From: Thermoplasmata archaeon
GTDB lineage: Archaea > Thermoplasmatota > Thermoplasmata > Lutacidiplasmatales > UBA184
DNA length: 6,152 bases
Direction of reading: 5' to 3'
Assembly: GCA_030042815.1 (NCBI GenBank)
Contig: JASHYY010000216.1
Coordinates: forward strand, 1 to 6,152
Shown here: in pieces, positions 1 to 5,388 of the stretch
Layout of the letters: each line of letters starts with the position of its first letter
How positions within the stretch are numbered: position 1 is the stretch's first letter
Notes under the pieces: generated by a model
The model's database searches: none
What the model saw: only the letters and a program-made list of their open reading frames with translations
Told to the model about the DNA's origin: nothing
Made by a program: the position numbers and the translations under genes

Positions 1-81
1 GAACCCGGCAGTTAAGCCCGCTGGCGTTCCGCGCGGTACTGAAGTGCGCGAGCCTACGGGAAACGCGGAAAGCTGTCAGCC
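1..81 (+). rRNA. rrf: 5S ribosomal RNA, 3' portion (5' end outside window)
   Basis: This is the 3' part of a 5S rRNA, the small RNA of the large ribosomal subunit's central protuberance. The opening bases (GAACCCGGCAGTTAAGCCCG) are the conserved loop B/helix III to helix II segment of 5S rRNA. A perfect 7-bp stem follows, TTCCGCG (27-33) with CGCGGAA (64-70). It encloses the loop E/helix V region with the usual GTACTG and ACGGGAA elements. The helix I 3' strand should be about 75-81 (GTCAGCC). The 3' end is set by analogy with Thermoplasma 5S and is uncertain by a few bases. A pyrimidine-rich tract (81-94) follows and may serve in termination or processing. About 40 nt of the 5' end are missing. 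No tRNA or other rRNA follows. The overall pattern looks archaeal and Thermoplasma-like, from memory rather than an alignment. Confidence 0.9.
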
Positions 82-1056
82 TCCTTCCTTCCTCGGCGGC
101 GTCGCGTCCGGCACCGAACGTCCTCGCCGTCCGAACTGGGTGACGAGGGTGAGGCCCACGAGGACGAGGGCGAATCCTCCGAGCTCCCACCACGCGAACG
201 GCTCGGCGAAGAGCAGCGTCCCGATCGTCAGCGCGGCGGCCGGGTTCACGTACGCCACGACGTTCGCCTGGCCCGGGCCGACGTGGTGGTGGAGATAGAA
301 GTAGAGCGAGTAGCCCGCCACGGACGGCAACAGCACGAGGTAGGCGAGCGAGAAGACGACCCCGTCGTTCAACGGCAGGGCGGACCGGGGTTCGAAGAGC
401 GGTTCCACGGCGAAGAGGAAGACGGTCGCGACCGCGAACTGGACGGCGATCCCCCACTCGGTCTCGCCTTCCGGCCGGTAGACGCGAAGGGCGACCGAGC
501 CGACGGCGAAGCTCGCCGAGGCGCCGAGCACGGCGACCGGACCCCAGATGCTGGAGGCGAGCGCGGTCCCCGACGCGGGGGCGACCAGCACGACGACCCC
601 GACGAAGCCCGCAACGAGGCCGGCGAAGCCGAGCCCGTTGAGCGTCTCCGAGCGGAGCACGGGGATCGCAAGGACGGTGGTCAGGATCGGGGTGACCCCG
701 ATCAGGATCGCCGCGAGGCCCCCCGAGGTCGATTGCTCGCCGACATAGAGGAGCAGCCCGTAGACCCCGACGATCGGGAGGCCGAGGACCGCGGAGAGCC
801 CGAGCGCCCGGGCGCTCGGTCGCGGGAGCCGGGTCGCCGCCGCGATCGCGGCGAACGCGGCCGCGCTCAAAGCGTACCGAACCGCCGCAAAGACGATCGG
901 GGTCGCTCCGACGACGATCCCGTACCGGATCACCGGGTAGGCGGAACCCCAGATGAGCCCGAGCAGCAGCAACAGAAGGAAACTCCGCCGGCGGGAGGCG
1001 GACGAGGGGGAGGCAGCGTCCACCCGGCGGGGATGCGACCGGAGCAGTTGAAGCAT
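76..1056 (-). CDS. EamA/DMT superfamily transporter
   Basis: A 326-residue integral membrane protein of the drug/metabolite transporter superfamily (two EamA repeats, ten predicted helices). Such proteins move metabolites, amino acids or drugs across the cytoplasmic membrane; the substrate cannot be read from the sequence. A basic 25-residue cytoplasmic head precedes helix 1, which carries the family's LIWGSAYPVIRYG pattern (about 34-46). Repeat 1 ends with YVGEQSTSGGLAAILIGVTP and a following LRSE. Repeat 2 ends with a Gly/Ala-rich helix after NVVAYVNPAAA and LLFAEPF, both typical of EamA. The tail after the last helix is short and basic. The ATG at 1056 gives the full family length; a GTG 11 codons downstream (1023-1021) is a possible alternative. 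The gene stands alone, divergent from nfo, and its TGA (complement of 76-78) is inside the 3' end of the 5S rRNA gene. Confidence 0.9.
   Translation of the reverse strand: MLQLLRSHPRRVDAASPSSASRRRSFLLLLLLGLIWGSAYPVIRYGIVVGATPIVFAAVRYALSAAAFAAIAAATRLPRPSARALGLSAVLGLPIVGVYGLLLYVGEQSTSGGLAAILIGVTPILTTVLAIPVLRSETLNGLGFAGLVAGFVGVVVLVAPASGTALASSIWGPVAVLGASASFAVGSVALRVYRPEGETEWGIAVQFAVATVFLFAVEPLFEPRSALPLNDGVVFSLAYLVLLPSVAGYSLYFYLHHHVGPGQANVVAYVNPAAALTIGTLLFAEPFAWWELGGFALVLVGLTLVTQFGRRGRSVPDATPPRKEGG
81..94 (+). terminator. pyrimidine-rich tract after 5S rRNA, possible terminator
   Basis: A run of only C and T (CTCCTTCCTTCCTC) begins right where the 5S rRNA should end. Archaeal termination often uses T-rich stretches without a stable hairpin, so this is a candidate 5S terminator or 3' trailer. 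It is weak, because no T-run exceeds two bases. It is also inside the coding sequence of the convergent transporter gene, where it encodes the C-terminal residues, so the composition could be coincidental. Confidence 0.3.
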
Positions 1057-1109
1057 CCGCCGGCCGGCGGCCCCGATAGGCTAATCCTCCGGTACCGGTC
1101 GACCGGCGA
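1057..1109. promoter_or_regulatory. divergent promoter region between transporter and nfo
   Basis: This 53-bp spacer separates two divergent start codons. The only A/T-rich patch is GATAGGCTAA (1075-1084). Its centre is about 30 nt before the nfo ATG and about 24-26 nt before the transporter ATG, so it could supply a TATA-like element to either strand. The patch is a poor TATA box, but there is no better candidate. No SD sequence precedes either gene, consistent with leaderless or near-leaderless mRNAs. Three perfect palindromes surround it: CCGCCGGCCGGCGG (1057-1070), CCGGTACCGG (1089-1098) and CCGGTCGACCGG (1095-1106). They could be operators, but short GC palindromes are common at this base composition. 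Confidence 0.5.
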
Positions 1110-2030
1110 ATGCACCTCGGGGCGCACATCGGCATCGCCGACGGGCTCGCGAACGCCGCGCGCACCGGACACGCGATCGGCGCCGACGCGATCCAGATCT
1201 TCTCGAAGAGCCCCCAGATGTGGGCGGGTCCGCCGATCCCGGCGGCGGCCGCCGAGGAGTTCCGCGCCGCCGTGGTCGCCGAGGGGCTGCGGGCGACCGC
1301 GGTCCACCACGGCTACCTGATCAACCTCGCGAGCCCGAAGCGCCCGATGCTCGAGCGCTCGCGCCGCGCGTTCCTCGACGAGATCCGCCGGGCGGAGCTG
1401 CTCGGGGTCGGCGGGCTGATCTTCCATCCGGGCGCCCACCTCGGGAGCGGGACCGACGCCGGCCTCCGGACGATCGCCGAGAGCGTCCGGGGAGCGATCG
1501 ACGCCGTGCCGGAGGGGAAGGTCCCGCTGCTCCTCGAGAACGCCGCCGGGCAGGGTACCGCGCTCTGCGCGACGTTCGAGGAGCTCGCGACCGTCCTCGC
1601 GGAGGTCGACGCCGGCCCGCGGGTCGGCGTGACCCTCGACACCTGCCACGTGTTCGCGTCGGGCATCGATTTCCGGACCCCCGAGGGCTACGGCGCGCTC
1701 GTCGACCGGGTCGAGTCGGTCCTCGGCCGTGCCACCGTCCGGGCGTTCCATCTGAACGACGCGAAGGCGGAGCTCGGCTCGCACCTCGACCGGCACGAGA
1801 ACATCGGTCGCGGCCAGCTCGGGCTCGACGGGTTCCGAGGTCTCGTCAACGACCCCCGCTGGTCGGAGACGCCCGGGTACCTCGAGACGCCGATCGACGA
1901 GCACGGCTACGACCGGTACGTCGAGGACCTCGCGACGCTGCGCTCGTTGCTCCGCTCGGCGGCGTCGCGCACCCCGGAGCCCGCCCCGAAGCGCCGCCGG
2001 TCTCCTCGGCCCGTCTCAACCATAAAATAG
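1110..2030 (+). CDS. nfo: endonuclease IV (deoxyribonuclease IV, AP endonuclease)
   Basis: A 306-residue zinc-dependent AP endonuclease of the TIM-barrel Nfo family. It cleaves the DNA backbone 5' to abasic sites and removes blocked 3' ends in base excision repair. All nine metal ligands known from the E. coli enzyme have counterparts: His66 (before YLINL), His110 (FHPGAHLG), Glu143 (LLLENAAGQG), Asp177 and His180 (LDTCHVFASG), His214 (FHLND), Asp227 and His229 (DRHENIG), and Glu259 (LETP). The start MHLGAHIG matches the usual family N-terminus. The core ends near residue 284; about 22 extra residues form a Pro/Arg/Lys-rich tail (KRRRSPRP). The first gene right of the divergent promoter, it has no SD and is probably leaderless. 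Its TAG stop (2028-2030) overlaps the TATA box of the transketolase operon. Confidence 0.96.
   Translation: MHLGAHIGIADGLANAARTGHAIGADAIQIFSKSPQMWAGPPIPAAAAEEFRAAVVAEGLRATAVHHGYLINLASPKRPMLERSRRAFLDEIRRAELLGVGGLIFHPGAHLGSGTDAGLRTIAESVRGAIDAVPEGKVPLLLENAAGQGTALCATFEELATVLAEVDAGPRVGVTLDTCHVFASGIDFRTPEGYGALVDRVESVLGRATVRAFHLNDAKAELGSHLDRHENIGRGQLGLDGFRGLVNDPRWSETPGYLETPIDEHGYDRYVEDLATLRSLLRSAASRTPEPAPKRRRSPRPVSTIK
2022..2029 (+). promoter_or_regulatory. TATA box of the transketolase-transaldolase operon
   Basis: ATAAAATA is the strongest A/T run in this GC-rich window. Its centre is about 31 nt before the ATG at 2057. An archaeal TATA box sits about 26 nt before the transcription start, so the mRNA would begin within a few bases of the ATG and be leaderless. 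The absence of any SD between here and 2057 agrees. The box overlaps the last codons and stop of nfo, so the operon has its own promoter even though the genes are only 26 bp apart. Confidence 0.7.
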
Positions 2031-2056
2031 GCTGCCCCTCCTCCGCGCCGCCGCGC

Positions 2057-2911
2057 ATGGCGGAGGAGGCGTCGGCCGAGCTCATCGCCTCGCTCCGGGC
2101 GAGGGCCCGCGAGGTCCGCCAGGAGACGATCCGGGCGATCTACGTGGCCGGCAGCGGCCACCCCGGCGGCAGCCTCTCGGTCGCCGACCTCCTCACCGCC
2201 CTCCTGTTCCACGAGCTGCGGAGCGGCCCGGCCGACGCCCCGAACCCGGACCGCGACCGTCTCGTCCTGTCGAAGGGGCACGCGGCCCCGGCGCTCTACG
2301 CGGCGCTCGCCGTCCACGGCGAGATCCCCCGATCGGAGCTCCTCACGTTGCGCCAGCTCGGCAGCCGGCTCCAGGGGCACGTGGACCGCACCACGCTCCC
2401 CTATGTCGAGGCGTCGACCGGCGGCCTTGGGCAGGGGATCGGGATGGCGGTCGGGATGGCCCTCGACGCGCGCCTCGCGCACCGGCCGAGCCGCGTCTAC
2501 GCGGTCCTCAGCGACGGGGAGTGCCAGGCCGGTCCCACCTGGGAGGCGCTGATGGCCGGCGGCCACTACCGCCTCTCGAATCTGGTCGTCCTCCTCGACC
2601 GCAACGGCCTCGAGACGGACGGCCCGACCGAGGCGATCCTCGGCATCGAGCCGATCGCCGAGAAGCTCCGCGCGTTCCGCTACCACACGCTCGAGATCGA
2701 CGGCCACGACTTCGGCCAGATCCTGGCCGCGCTTGCCGACGCCCGTCGGTTCGCCGACGGGCCGACGGCGATCGTCGCGCGGACGGTGAAGGGGAAGGGG
2801 GTCTCGTTCATGGAGGGCCAGCCTTCCTGGCACGGCCGGGCCCCGAACCGGGCCGAGGCGGAGAAGGCGCTCGCCGAGCTCGGGGCGCCGGGGGAGGTGC
2901 CGCCCCGATGA
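2057..2911 (+). CDS. tktN: transketolase, N-terminal (ThDP-binding) subunit
   Basis: A 284-residue protein matching the pyrophosphate-binding half of transketolase. With the next gene's product it moves two-carbon ketol units between sugar phosphates in the non-oxidative pentose phosphate pathway, in the cytoplasm. Visible motifs are GSGHPGGSLS (32-41), SKGHAAPALYA (72-82), ASTGGLGQGIGMAVGMA (119-135) and the ThDP/metal motif SDGE (152-155) ending in DRNG with Asn183. The first Gly of the usual GDG is Ser here. A late KGKGVSFME segment is typical of the family. In most bacteria both halves form one chain of about 650 residues; the two-gene form is common in archaea. The reading frame stays open upstream through nfo, but the ATG at 2057 gives the normal N-terminus and fits the TATA box. 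The stop overlaps the next start (ATGA, 2908-2911), implying translational coupling and balanced synthesis. Confidence 0.94.
   Translation: MAEEASAELIASLRARAREVRQETIRAIYVAGSGHPGGSLSVADLLTALLFHELRSGPADAPNPDRDRLVLSKGHAAPALYAALAVHGEIPRSELLTLRQLGSRLQGHVDRTTLPYVEASTGGLGQGIGMAVGMALDARLAHRPSRVYAVLSDGECQAGPTWEALMAGGHYRLSNLVVLLDRNGLETDGPTEAILGIEPIAEKLRAFRYHTLEIDGHDFGQILAALADARRFADGPTAIVARTVKGKGVSFMEGQPSWHGRAPNRAEAEKALAELGAPGEVPPR
2893..2899 (+). promoter_or_regulatory. Shine-Dalgarno site of tktC
   Basis: GGAGGTG is a full anti-SD match, 8 nt before the ATG at 2908 and inside the end of tktN. It fixes the tktC start at the ATGA overlap. Confidence 0.8.
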
Positions 2912-3861
2912 GCGCTCCCGGAAGGACCGAGAGCCTGCGCGACGCCTACGGCCAGACGCTGGTCGAGCTCGGCGCCGCGGACCCGAACCTCGTCGTGCTG
3001 GACGCCGACCTCTCCGGCTCGACGCGGACCTCCCTCTTCGGGCAGAGGTTCCCGGACCGGTTCTTCAACGTCGGCGTGATGGAGCCGACGATGATGGCGA
3101 TCGCCGCGGGCCTCGCCCTCGGCGGCCGCACGGTCTTCGCGAGCTCGTTCTCGGTCTTCGCCGCCGGCCAGGCCTACAACGCGGTCCGCCAATCGATCGC
3201 CTACAACCGCGCCAACGTGAAGATCGTCGCGACGCACGGGGGGCTCCTCGTCGGGGCGGACGGCGGGACCCACCAGATGGTCGAGGACCTTGGCCTCATG
3301 CGGGGCCTCCCCGGCATGACCGTGATCGTTCCGGCCGACGCGCCGACGACGCGCGCGGCGGTCCGCGCGGTCGCCGCCCGGGACGGCCCGGCGTTCGTCC
3401 GCCTGACCCGCGAGAACCTCCCGGTCGTCACCGACGGTACGTTCGAGGTCGGGAAGGCGCCCGAGCTGCGCCCGGGCAGCGACCTCACGATCGTCGCGGT
3501 CGGGGCCCTCGTCGCCCGCGCGCTCGAGGTCGCGGACGACCTCGCGACCGTCGGTCTCTCTGTCCGGGTCCTCGACTTCGCCTCGGTGAAGCCGTTCGAC
3601 GAGCCCGCGCTGCTCCGCGCCGCCCGGGAGACCGGCGCGATCCTGGTCCTCGAGGAGCACTCGGTGCTCACCGGGGTCGGTGCCCTGGTCGCGTCGACGA
3701 CCTCGGAGAACGTCCCGGTCCCCGTCCGTCGGGTCGGCGTCCCGGACGTCTTCGGCGAGAGCGGGGACCCGTGGGCGCTCCTCGACCGGTACGGGATGTC
3801 GAAGGAGCGGATCCGGAACGAGGCCTGGGAGCTCCTCCGCGCGCGGGGGAAGGTTCAGTAA
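2908..3861 (+). CDS. tktC: transketolase, C-terminal (Pyr and C-terminal domain) subunit
   Basis: A 317-residue partner of the preceding gene product, carrying the pyrimidine-binding domain (about 1-165) and the C-terminal domain (about 185-310) of transketolase. The glutamate that activates the thiamine aminopyrimidine ring is Glu59, in FFNVGVMEP. Other family marks are SSFSVFAAGQAYNAVRQSIA, the Gly-rich THGGLLVGADGGTHQ and the following VEDLGLMRGLPGMTVIVPAD. The C-terminal part has the typical LVLEEHSVLTGVG and VPDVFGESG segments. Active transketolase needs both subunits because ThDP binds at their interface. The start is supported by a strong SD and the 4-base overlap with tktN. The same frame is open upstream of 2908, but that extension would be low-complexity Arg/Pro-rich sequence antiphase to tktN and is not real. 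The TAA stop is followed 25 bp later by transaldolase. Confidence 0.94.
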   Translation: MSAPGRTESLRDAYGQTLVELGAADPNLVVLDADLSGSTRTSLFGQRFPDRFFNVGVMEPTMMAIAAGLALGGRTVFASSFSVFAAGQAYNAVRQSIAYNRANVKIVATHGGLLVGADGGTHQMVEDLGLMRGLPGMTVIVPADAPTTRAAVRAVAARDGPAFVRLTRENLPVVTDGTFEVGKAPELRPGSDLTIVAVGALVARALEVADDLATVGLSVRVLDFASVKPFDEPALLRAARETGAILVLEEHSVLTGVGALVASTTSENVPVPVRRVGVPDVFGESGDPWALLDRYGMSKERIRNEAWELLRARGKVQ

Positions 3862-3874
3862 GGAGGCACCCGTA

Positions 3875-3880
3875 GGGGGT
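3875..3880 (+). promoter_or_regulatory. probable Shine-Dalgarno site of transaldolase
   Basis: GGGGGT lies 6 nt before the ATG at 3887 and is the likely ribosome binding site. A better-looking AGGAGG (3861-3866) overlaps the tktC stop, but it is 20 nt from the ATG with no start codon at normal spacing, so it is probably too far away to act. Confidence 0.5.
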
Positions 3881-3886
3881 CGAACG

Positions 3887-4534
3887 ATGCAGCTGTTCCT
3901 CGACACGGCGAGCGTGACCGAGATCCGAACGATGTGGGAGACCGGGATCCTCGACGGGGTGACGACCAATCCGACGCTCGTCGCGAAAGAGGGCCGGAAG
4001 TTCGAGGACGTCCTCCGGGAGATCTGCGCGCTCGGCGTGCCGTCGGTCTCCGCCGAGGTCGTCGCGACCGACACCGAGGGGATGCTGCGCGAGGGGCGCC
4101 ACCTGCGCACGATCCACCCGTCGATCTACGTCAAGGTCCCGATGACGCCGGCCGGCCTCCGGGCGACGAAGGTCCTCGCCGCCGAGCAGACCCGCGTCAA
4201 CATGACGCTCGTCTTCAGCGCGAACCAGGCGCTGCTCGCCGCGAAGGTCGGCGCCGCCTACGTGAGCCCGTTCATCGGCCGGCTCGACGACCAGGGCCAG
4301 GTCGGGATGGACCTCATCCGGGAGATCGTCCAGATCTACCGCAACTACCCGTTCCCGACGAAGGTCCTCGTCGCGAGCGTCCGTCACCCGGTCCACGTGC
4401 TCGAGGCCGCCAAGATCGGGGCCGACATCGCGACGATGCCGTACGCGGTGATGGAGAAGCTCGTCCAGCACCCGCTCACCGACCTCGGCCTCGCCCGGTT
4501 CCTGAAGGACTGGGAGAAGGTCCCGAAGGGCTGA
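3887..4534 (+). CDS. tal: transaldolase, small (TalC/FSA-like) subfamily
   Basis: A 215-residue Schiff-base aldolase of the small transaldolase subfamily. It transfers a dihydroxyacetone unit between sedoheptulose 7-phosphate/glyceraldehyde 3-phosphate and erythrose 4-phosphate/fructose 6-phosphate. Family motifs in order are MQLFLDTA (1-8), GVTTNPTL (24-31), the lysine motif IYVKVPMT with catalytic Lys83, and SPFIGRLDDQGQ (127-138). Two positions separate transaldolases from fructose-6-phosphate aldolases: the residue equivalent to E. coli FSA Gln59 is Glu57 here, and that equivalent to FSA Tyr131 is Phe129. Both are the transaldolase type, so true transaldolase activity is the better call. 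Its place directly behind the two transketolase genes supports this. The ATG at 3887 gives the canonical N-terminus; the frame is open further upstream inside tktC, but that part is not homologous-looking. About 215 residues is normal for the subfamily. Confidence 0.94.
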   Translation: MQLFLDTASVTEIRTMWETGILDGVTTNPTLVAKEGRKFEDVLREICALGVPSVSAEVVATDTEGMLREGRHLRTIHPSIYVKVPMTPAGLRATKVLAAEQTRVNMTLVFSANQALLAAKVGAAYVSPFIGRLDDQGQVGMDLIREIVQIYRNYPFPTKVLVASVRHPVHVLEAAKIGADIATMPYAVMEKLVQHPLTDLGLARFLKDWEKVPKG

Positions 4535-4537
4535 GCG

Positions 4538-4559
4538 CGTCCGGGGGCCCGGCCGGACG
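4538..4559 (+). other. inverted repeat (hairpin) between tal and the next gene
   Basis: CGTCCGG (4538-4544) and CCGGACG (4553-4559) are perfect 7-bp complements around an 8-nt GC-rich loop. The hairpin starts 4 nt after the transaldolase stop and ends 9 nt before the next ATG. There is no T-tract, so it is not an obvious terminator. It could protect or process the mRNA, or mask the next ribosome binding site. A chance origin is possible in such GC-rich DNA. Confidence 0.4.
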
Positions 4560-4568
4560 GGGGCGACG

Positions 4569-5036
4569 ATGGGGCTCGAGGCGCTCGGATTCCTCGTCGG
4601 CCGGTGGAAGGACGAGTCCCGGACCGGCGAGCCCGGCACCGCGGCGGCGGGCGGGGAGACGTGGACCGCCGCGCTGGACGGCCGGGTCCTCGTGCGCGAG
4701 GGCTGGTGCGAGTTCCCCGCCTCGGCCGACCGCGCGGCGGTCCGCCACACGGACCTCCTGGTCGTCTACGCCGACCCCGACGGGGAGCTCCGCGGCGAGT
4801 TCTGGGACAGCGAGGACCACGCGATCCGGTACCGGGAGGTCCACGTGGACCCGGACGGCGCGGGCGTCGGCCTCGTGAGCGACCCGTCGGCGCCGGGGCC
4901 CCGCGAGTGGCTCCAGTACCGGTGCACCGCGTCCGACCGCCTCTCCGCGGTCTTCAGCCTCCACCCCCCCGGGGCGCCGGGGTTCTCGCCGTACCTGCGC
5001 TGGAGCTCCGTCCGCGAGGCGGAGCCGTCCCCGTGA
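4569..5036 (+). CDS. uncharacterised protein, possibly DUF1579/lipocalin-like
   Basis: A 155-residue soluble protein with no signal peptide or membrane segment. I do not recognise it firmly. It opens with LGFLVGRWKDES (6-17), like the first strand of small calycin/lipocalin-type barrels (DUF1579, nitrobindin-like), in which a Gly-x-Trp motif starts the barrel. The rest alternates short beta-prone segments with turns: VLVREGWCEF (40-49), LLVVYADPDGEL (63-74), GEFWDSEDHAIRY (76-88) and a closing FSPYLRWSSVR. The DSEDHAIRY segment resembles DUF1579 proteins. His60 and His84 are candidate ligands, but no haem site can be asserted. It starts 34 bp after transaldolase on the same strand with no TATA box between, so it is probably last in that operon. 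The ATG at 4569 has only a weak G-rich upstream sequence. Coding is well supported by size and protein-like composition; the function is not. Confidence 0.78.
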   Translation: MGLEALGFLVGRWKDESRTGEPGTAAAGGETWTAALDGRVLVREGWCEFPASADRAAVRHTDLLVVYADPDGELRGEFWDSEDHAIRYREVHVDPDGAGVGLVSDPSAPGPREWLQYRCTASDRLSAVFSLHPPGAPGFSPYLRWSSVREAEPSP

Positions 5037-5068
5037 GGCGGGCGGACCGGTCCCCGGCGCGCCTCGGG

Positions 5069-5076
5069 ATTATATC
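5069..5076 (+). promoter_or_regulatory. TATA box of the DUF357-translin transcript
   Basis: ATTATATC is an isolated A/T run whose centre is about 31 nt before the GTG at 5104. This is the same distance as for the transketolase promoter. With transcription starting about 26 nt after the box, the mRNA would be leaderless or nearly so. There is no SD before 5104. The box marks a transcript boundary after the gene ending at 5036. A 10-bp palindrome (GGACCGGTCC, 5044-5053) lies just upstream of the box. Confidence 0.65.
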
Positions 5077-5103
5077 GCACCCCCGGTTACGCGTCCCCCG
5101 CCC

Positions 5104-5388
5104 GTGACGGACGAACCCCTGCTCGACCGGTACCTCCGGCTGACCCGAGAGGCGCTCGGCAAGGTCACCCCGGCGGCCCCCGCGCGCTCGTTCCTGCGCG
5201 GCGCCTCCGACGATTTTCTCGCGATGGCCCGCGCCTACCTCGAGGACGCCGAGCACTTCGTCCGCGAAGGGGACCGCGACCGCGCCCTCGCCGCCGCGAG
5301 CTACGCGCACGGCTGGCTGGACGCGGGCGTCCGCCTCGGCCTCCTCGATGGAGGTGACGATGACCGGCGGTTCACCCTCTTCCGCTGA
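5104..5388 (+). CDS. DUF357 family protein
   Basis: A 94-residue, mostly helical protein of the archaeal DUF357 family, whose function is unknown. The recognisable part is the long helical pair LAMARAYLEDAEHFVREGD (39-57) followed by the family signature around AAASYAHGWLDAGVRLGLL (63-81). The C-terminal acidic stretch and FTLFR resemble the tail seen in other members. The start is GTG at 5104; it fits the TATA box at 5069 and gives the usual family length, whereas the next Met (residue 41) would cut the domain. The last 29 bases overlap the start of the translin-family gene in another frame, and they contain that gene's SD. The two proteins are therefore probably made together. Any role in RNA metabolism is only a guess from the neighbour. 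Confidence 0.88.
   Translation: MTDEPLLDRYLRLTREALGKVTPAAPARSFLRGASDDFLAMARAYLEDAEHFVREGDRDRALAAASYAHGWLDAGVRLGLLDGGDDDRRFTLFR
5350..5356 (+). promoter_or_regulatory. Shine-Dalgarno site deciding the translin-family start
   Basis: GGAGGTG is a full anti-SD match with the GGAGG core 5 nt before the ATG at 5360. An in-frame ATG at 5348 overlaps this site and cannot use it, so 5360 is the preferred start. The site is inside the DUF357 coding sequence. Confidence 0.75.

Noticed and set aside
283..1320. A 345-codon open frame on the plus strand opposite the transporter
   Set aside because: The predicted protein is almost entirely Arg, Gly, Asp, Glu and Pro. The opposite strand has a convincing ten-helix transporter.
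930..1904. A 324-codon open frame on the minus strand opposite nfo
   Set aside because: It lies opposite an Nfo gene with all metal ligands intact, and its translation has only charged repeats typical of antisense GC-rich frames.
2028..2030. Possible readthrough of the nfo TAG as pyrrolysine
   Set aside because: Nfo is already full length at this point. The TAG is part of the next operon's TATA box, and the sequence beyond it is antiphase to tktN with no Nfo similarity.
1220..2056. A long upstream in-frame extension of tktN through nfo, suggesting a larger protein
   Set aside because: The extension translates as Arg/Pro/Gly-rich sequence out of phase with nfo. The ATG at 2057 has the canonical N-terminus and a TATA box at the right distance.
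2680..4110. A 476-codon open frame on the minus strand across the transketolase and transaldolase genes
   Set aside because: It is antisense to clearly homologous genes. Its translation is Arg/Asp/Glu-rich low-complexity sequence, the usual shadow of GC-rich codons, with no family motif.
4838..5100. Minus-strand open frames covering the gene at 4569-5036 as the true coding strand
   Set aside because: The minus-strand frames have antisense-like composition. The plus-strand frame gives a balanced protein with aromatic residues and a sensible place behind transaldolase.
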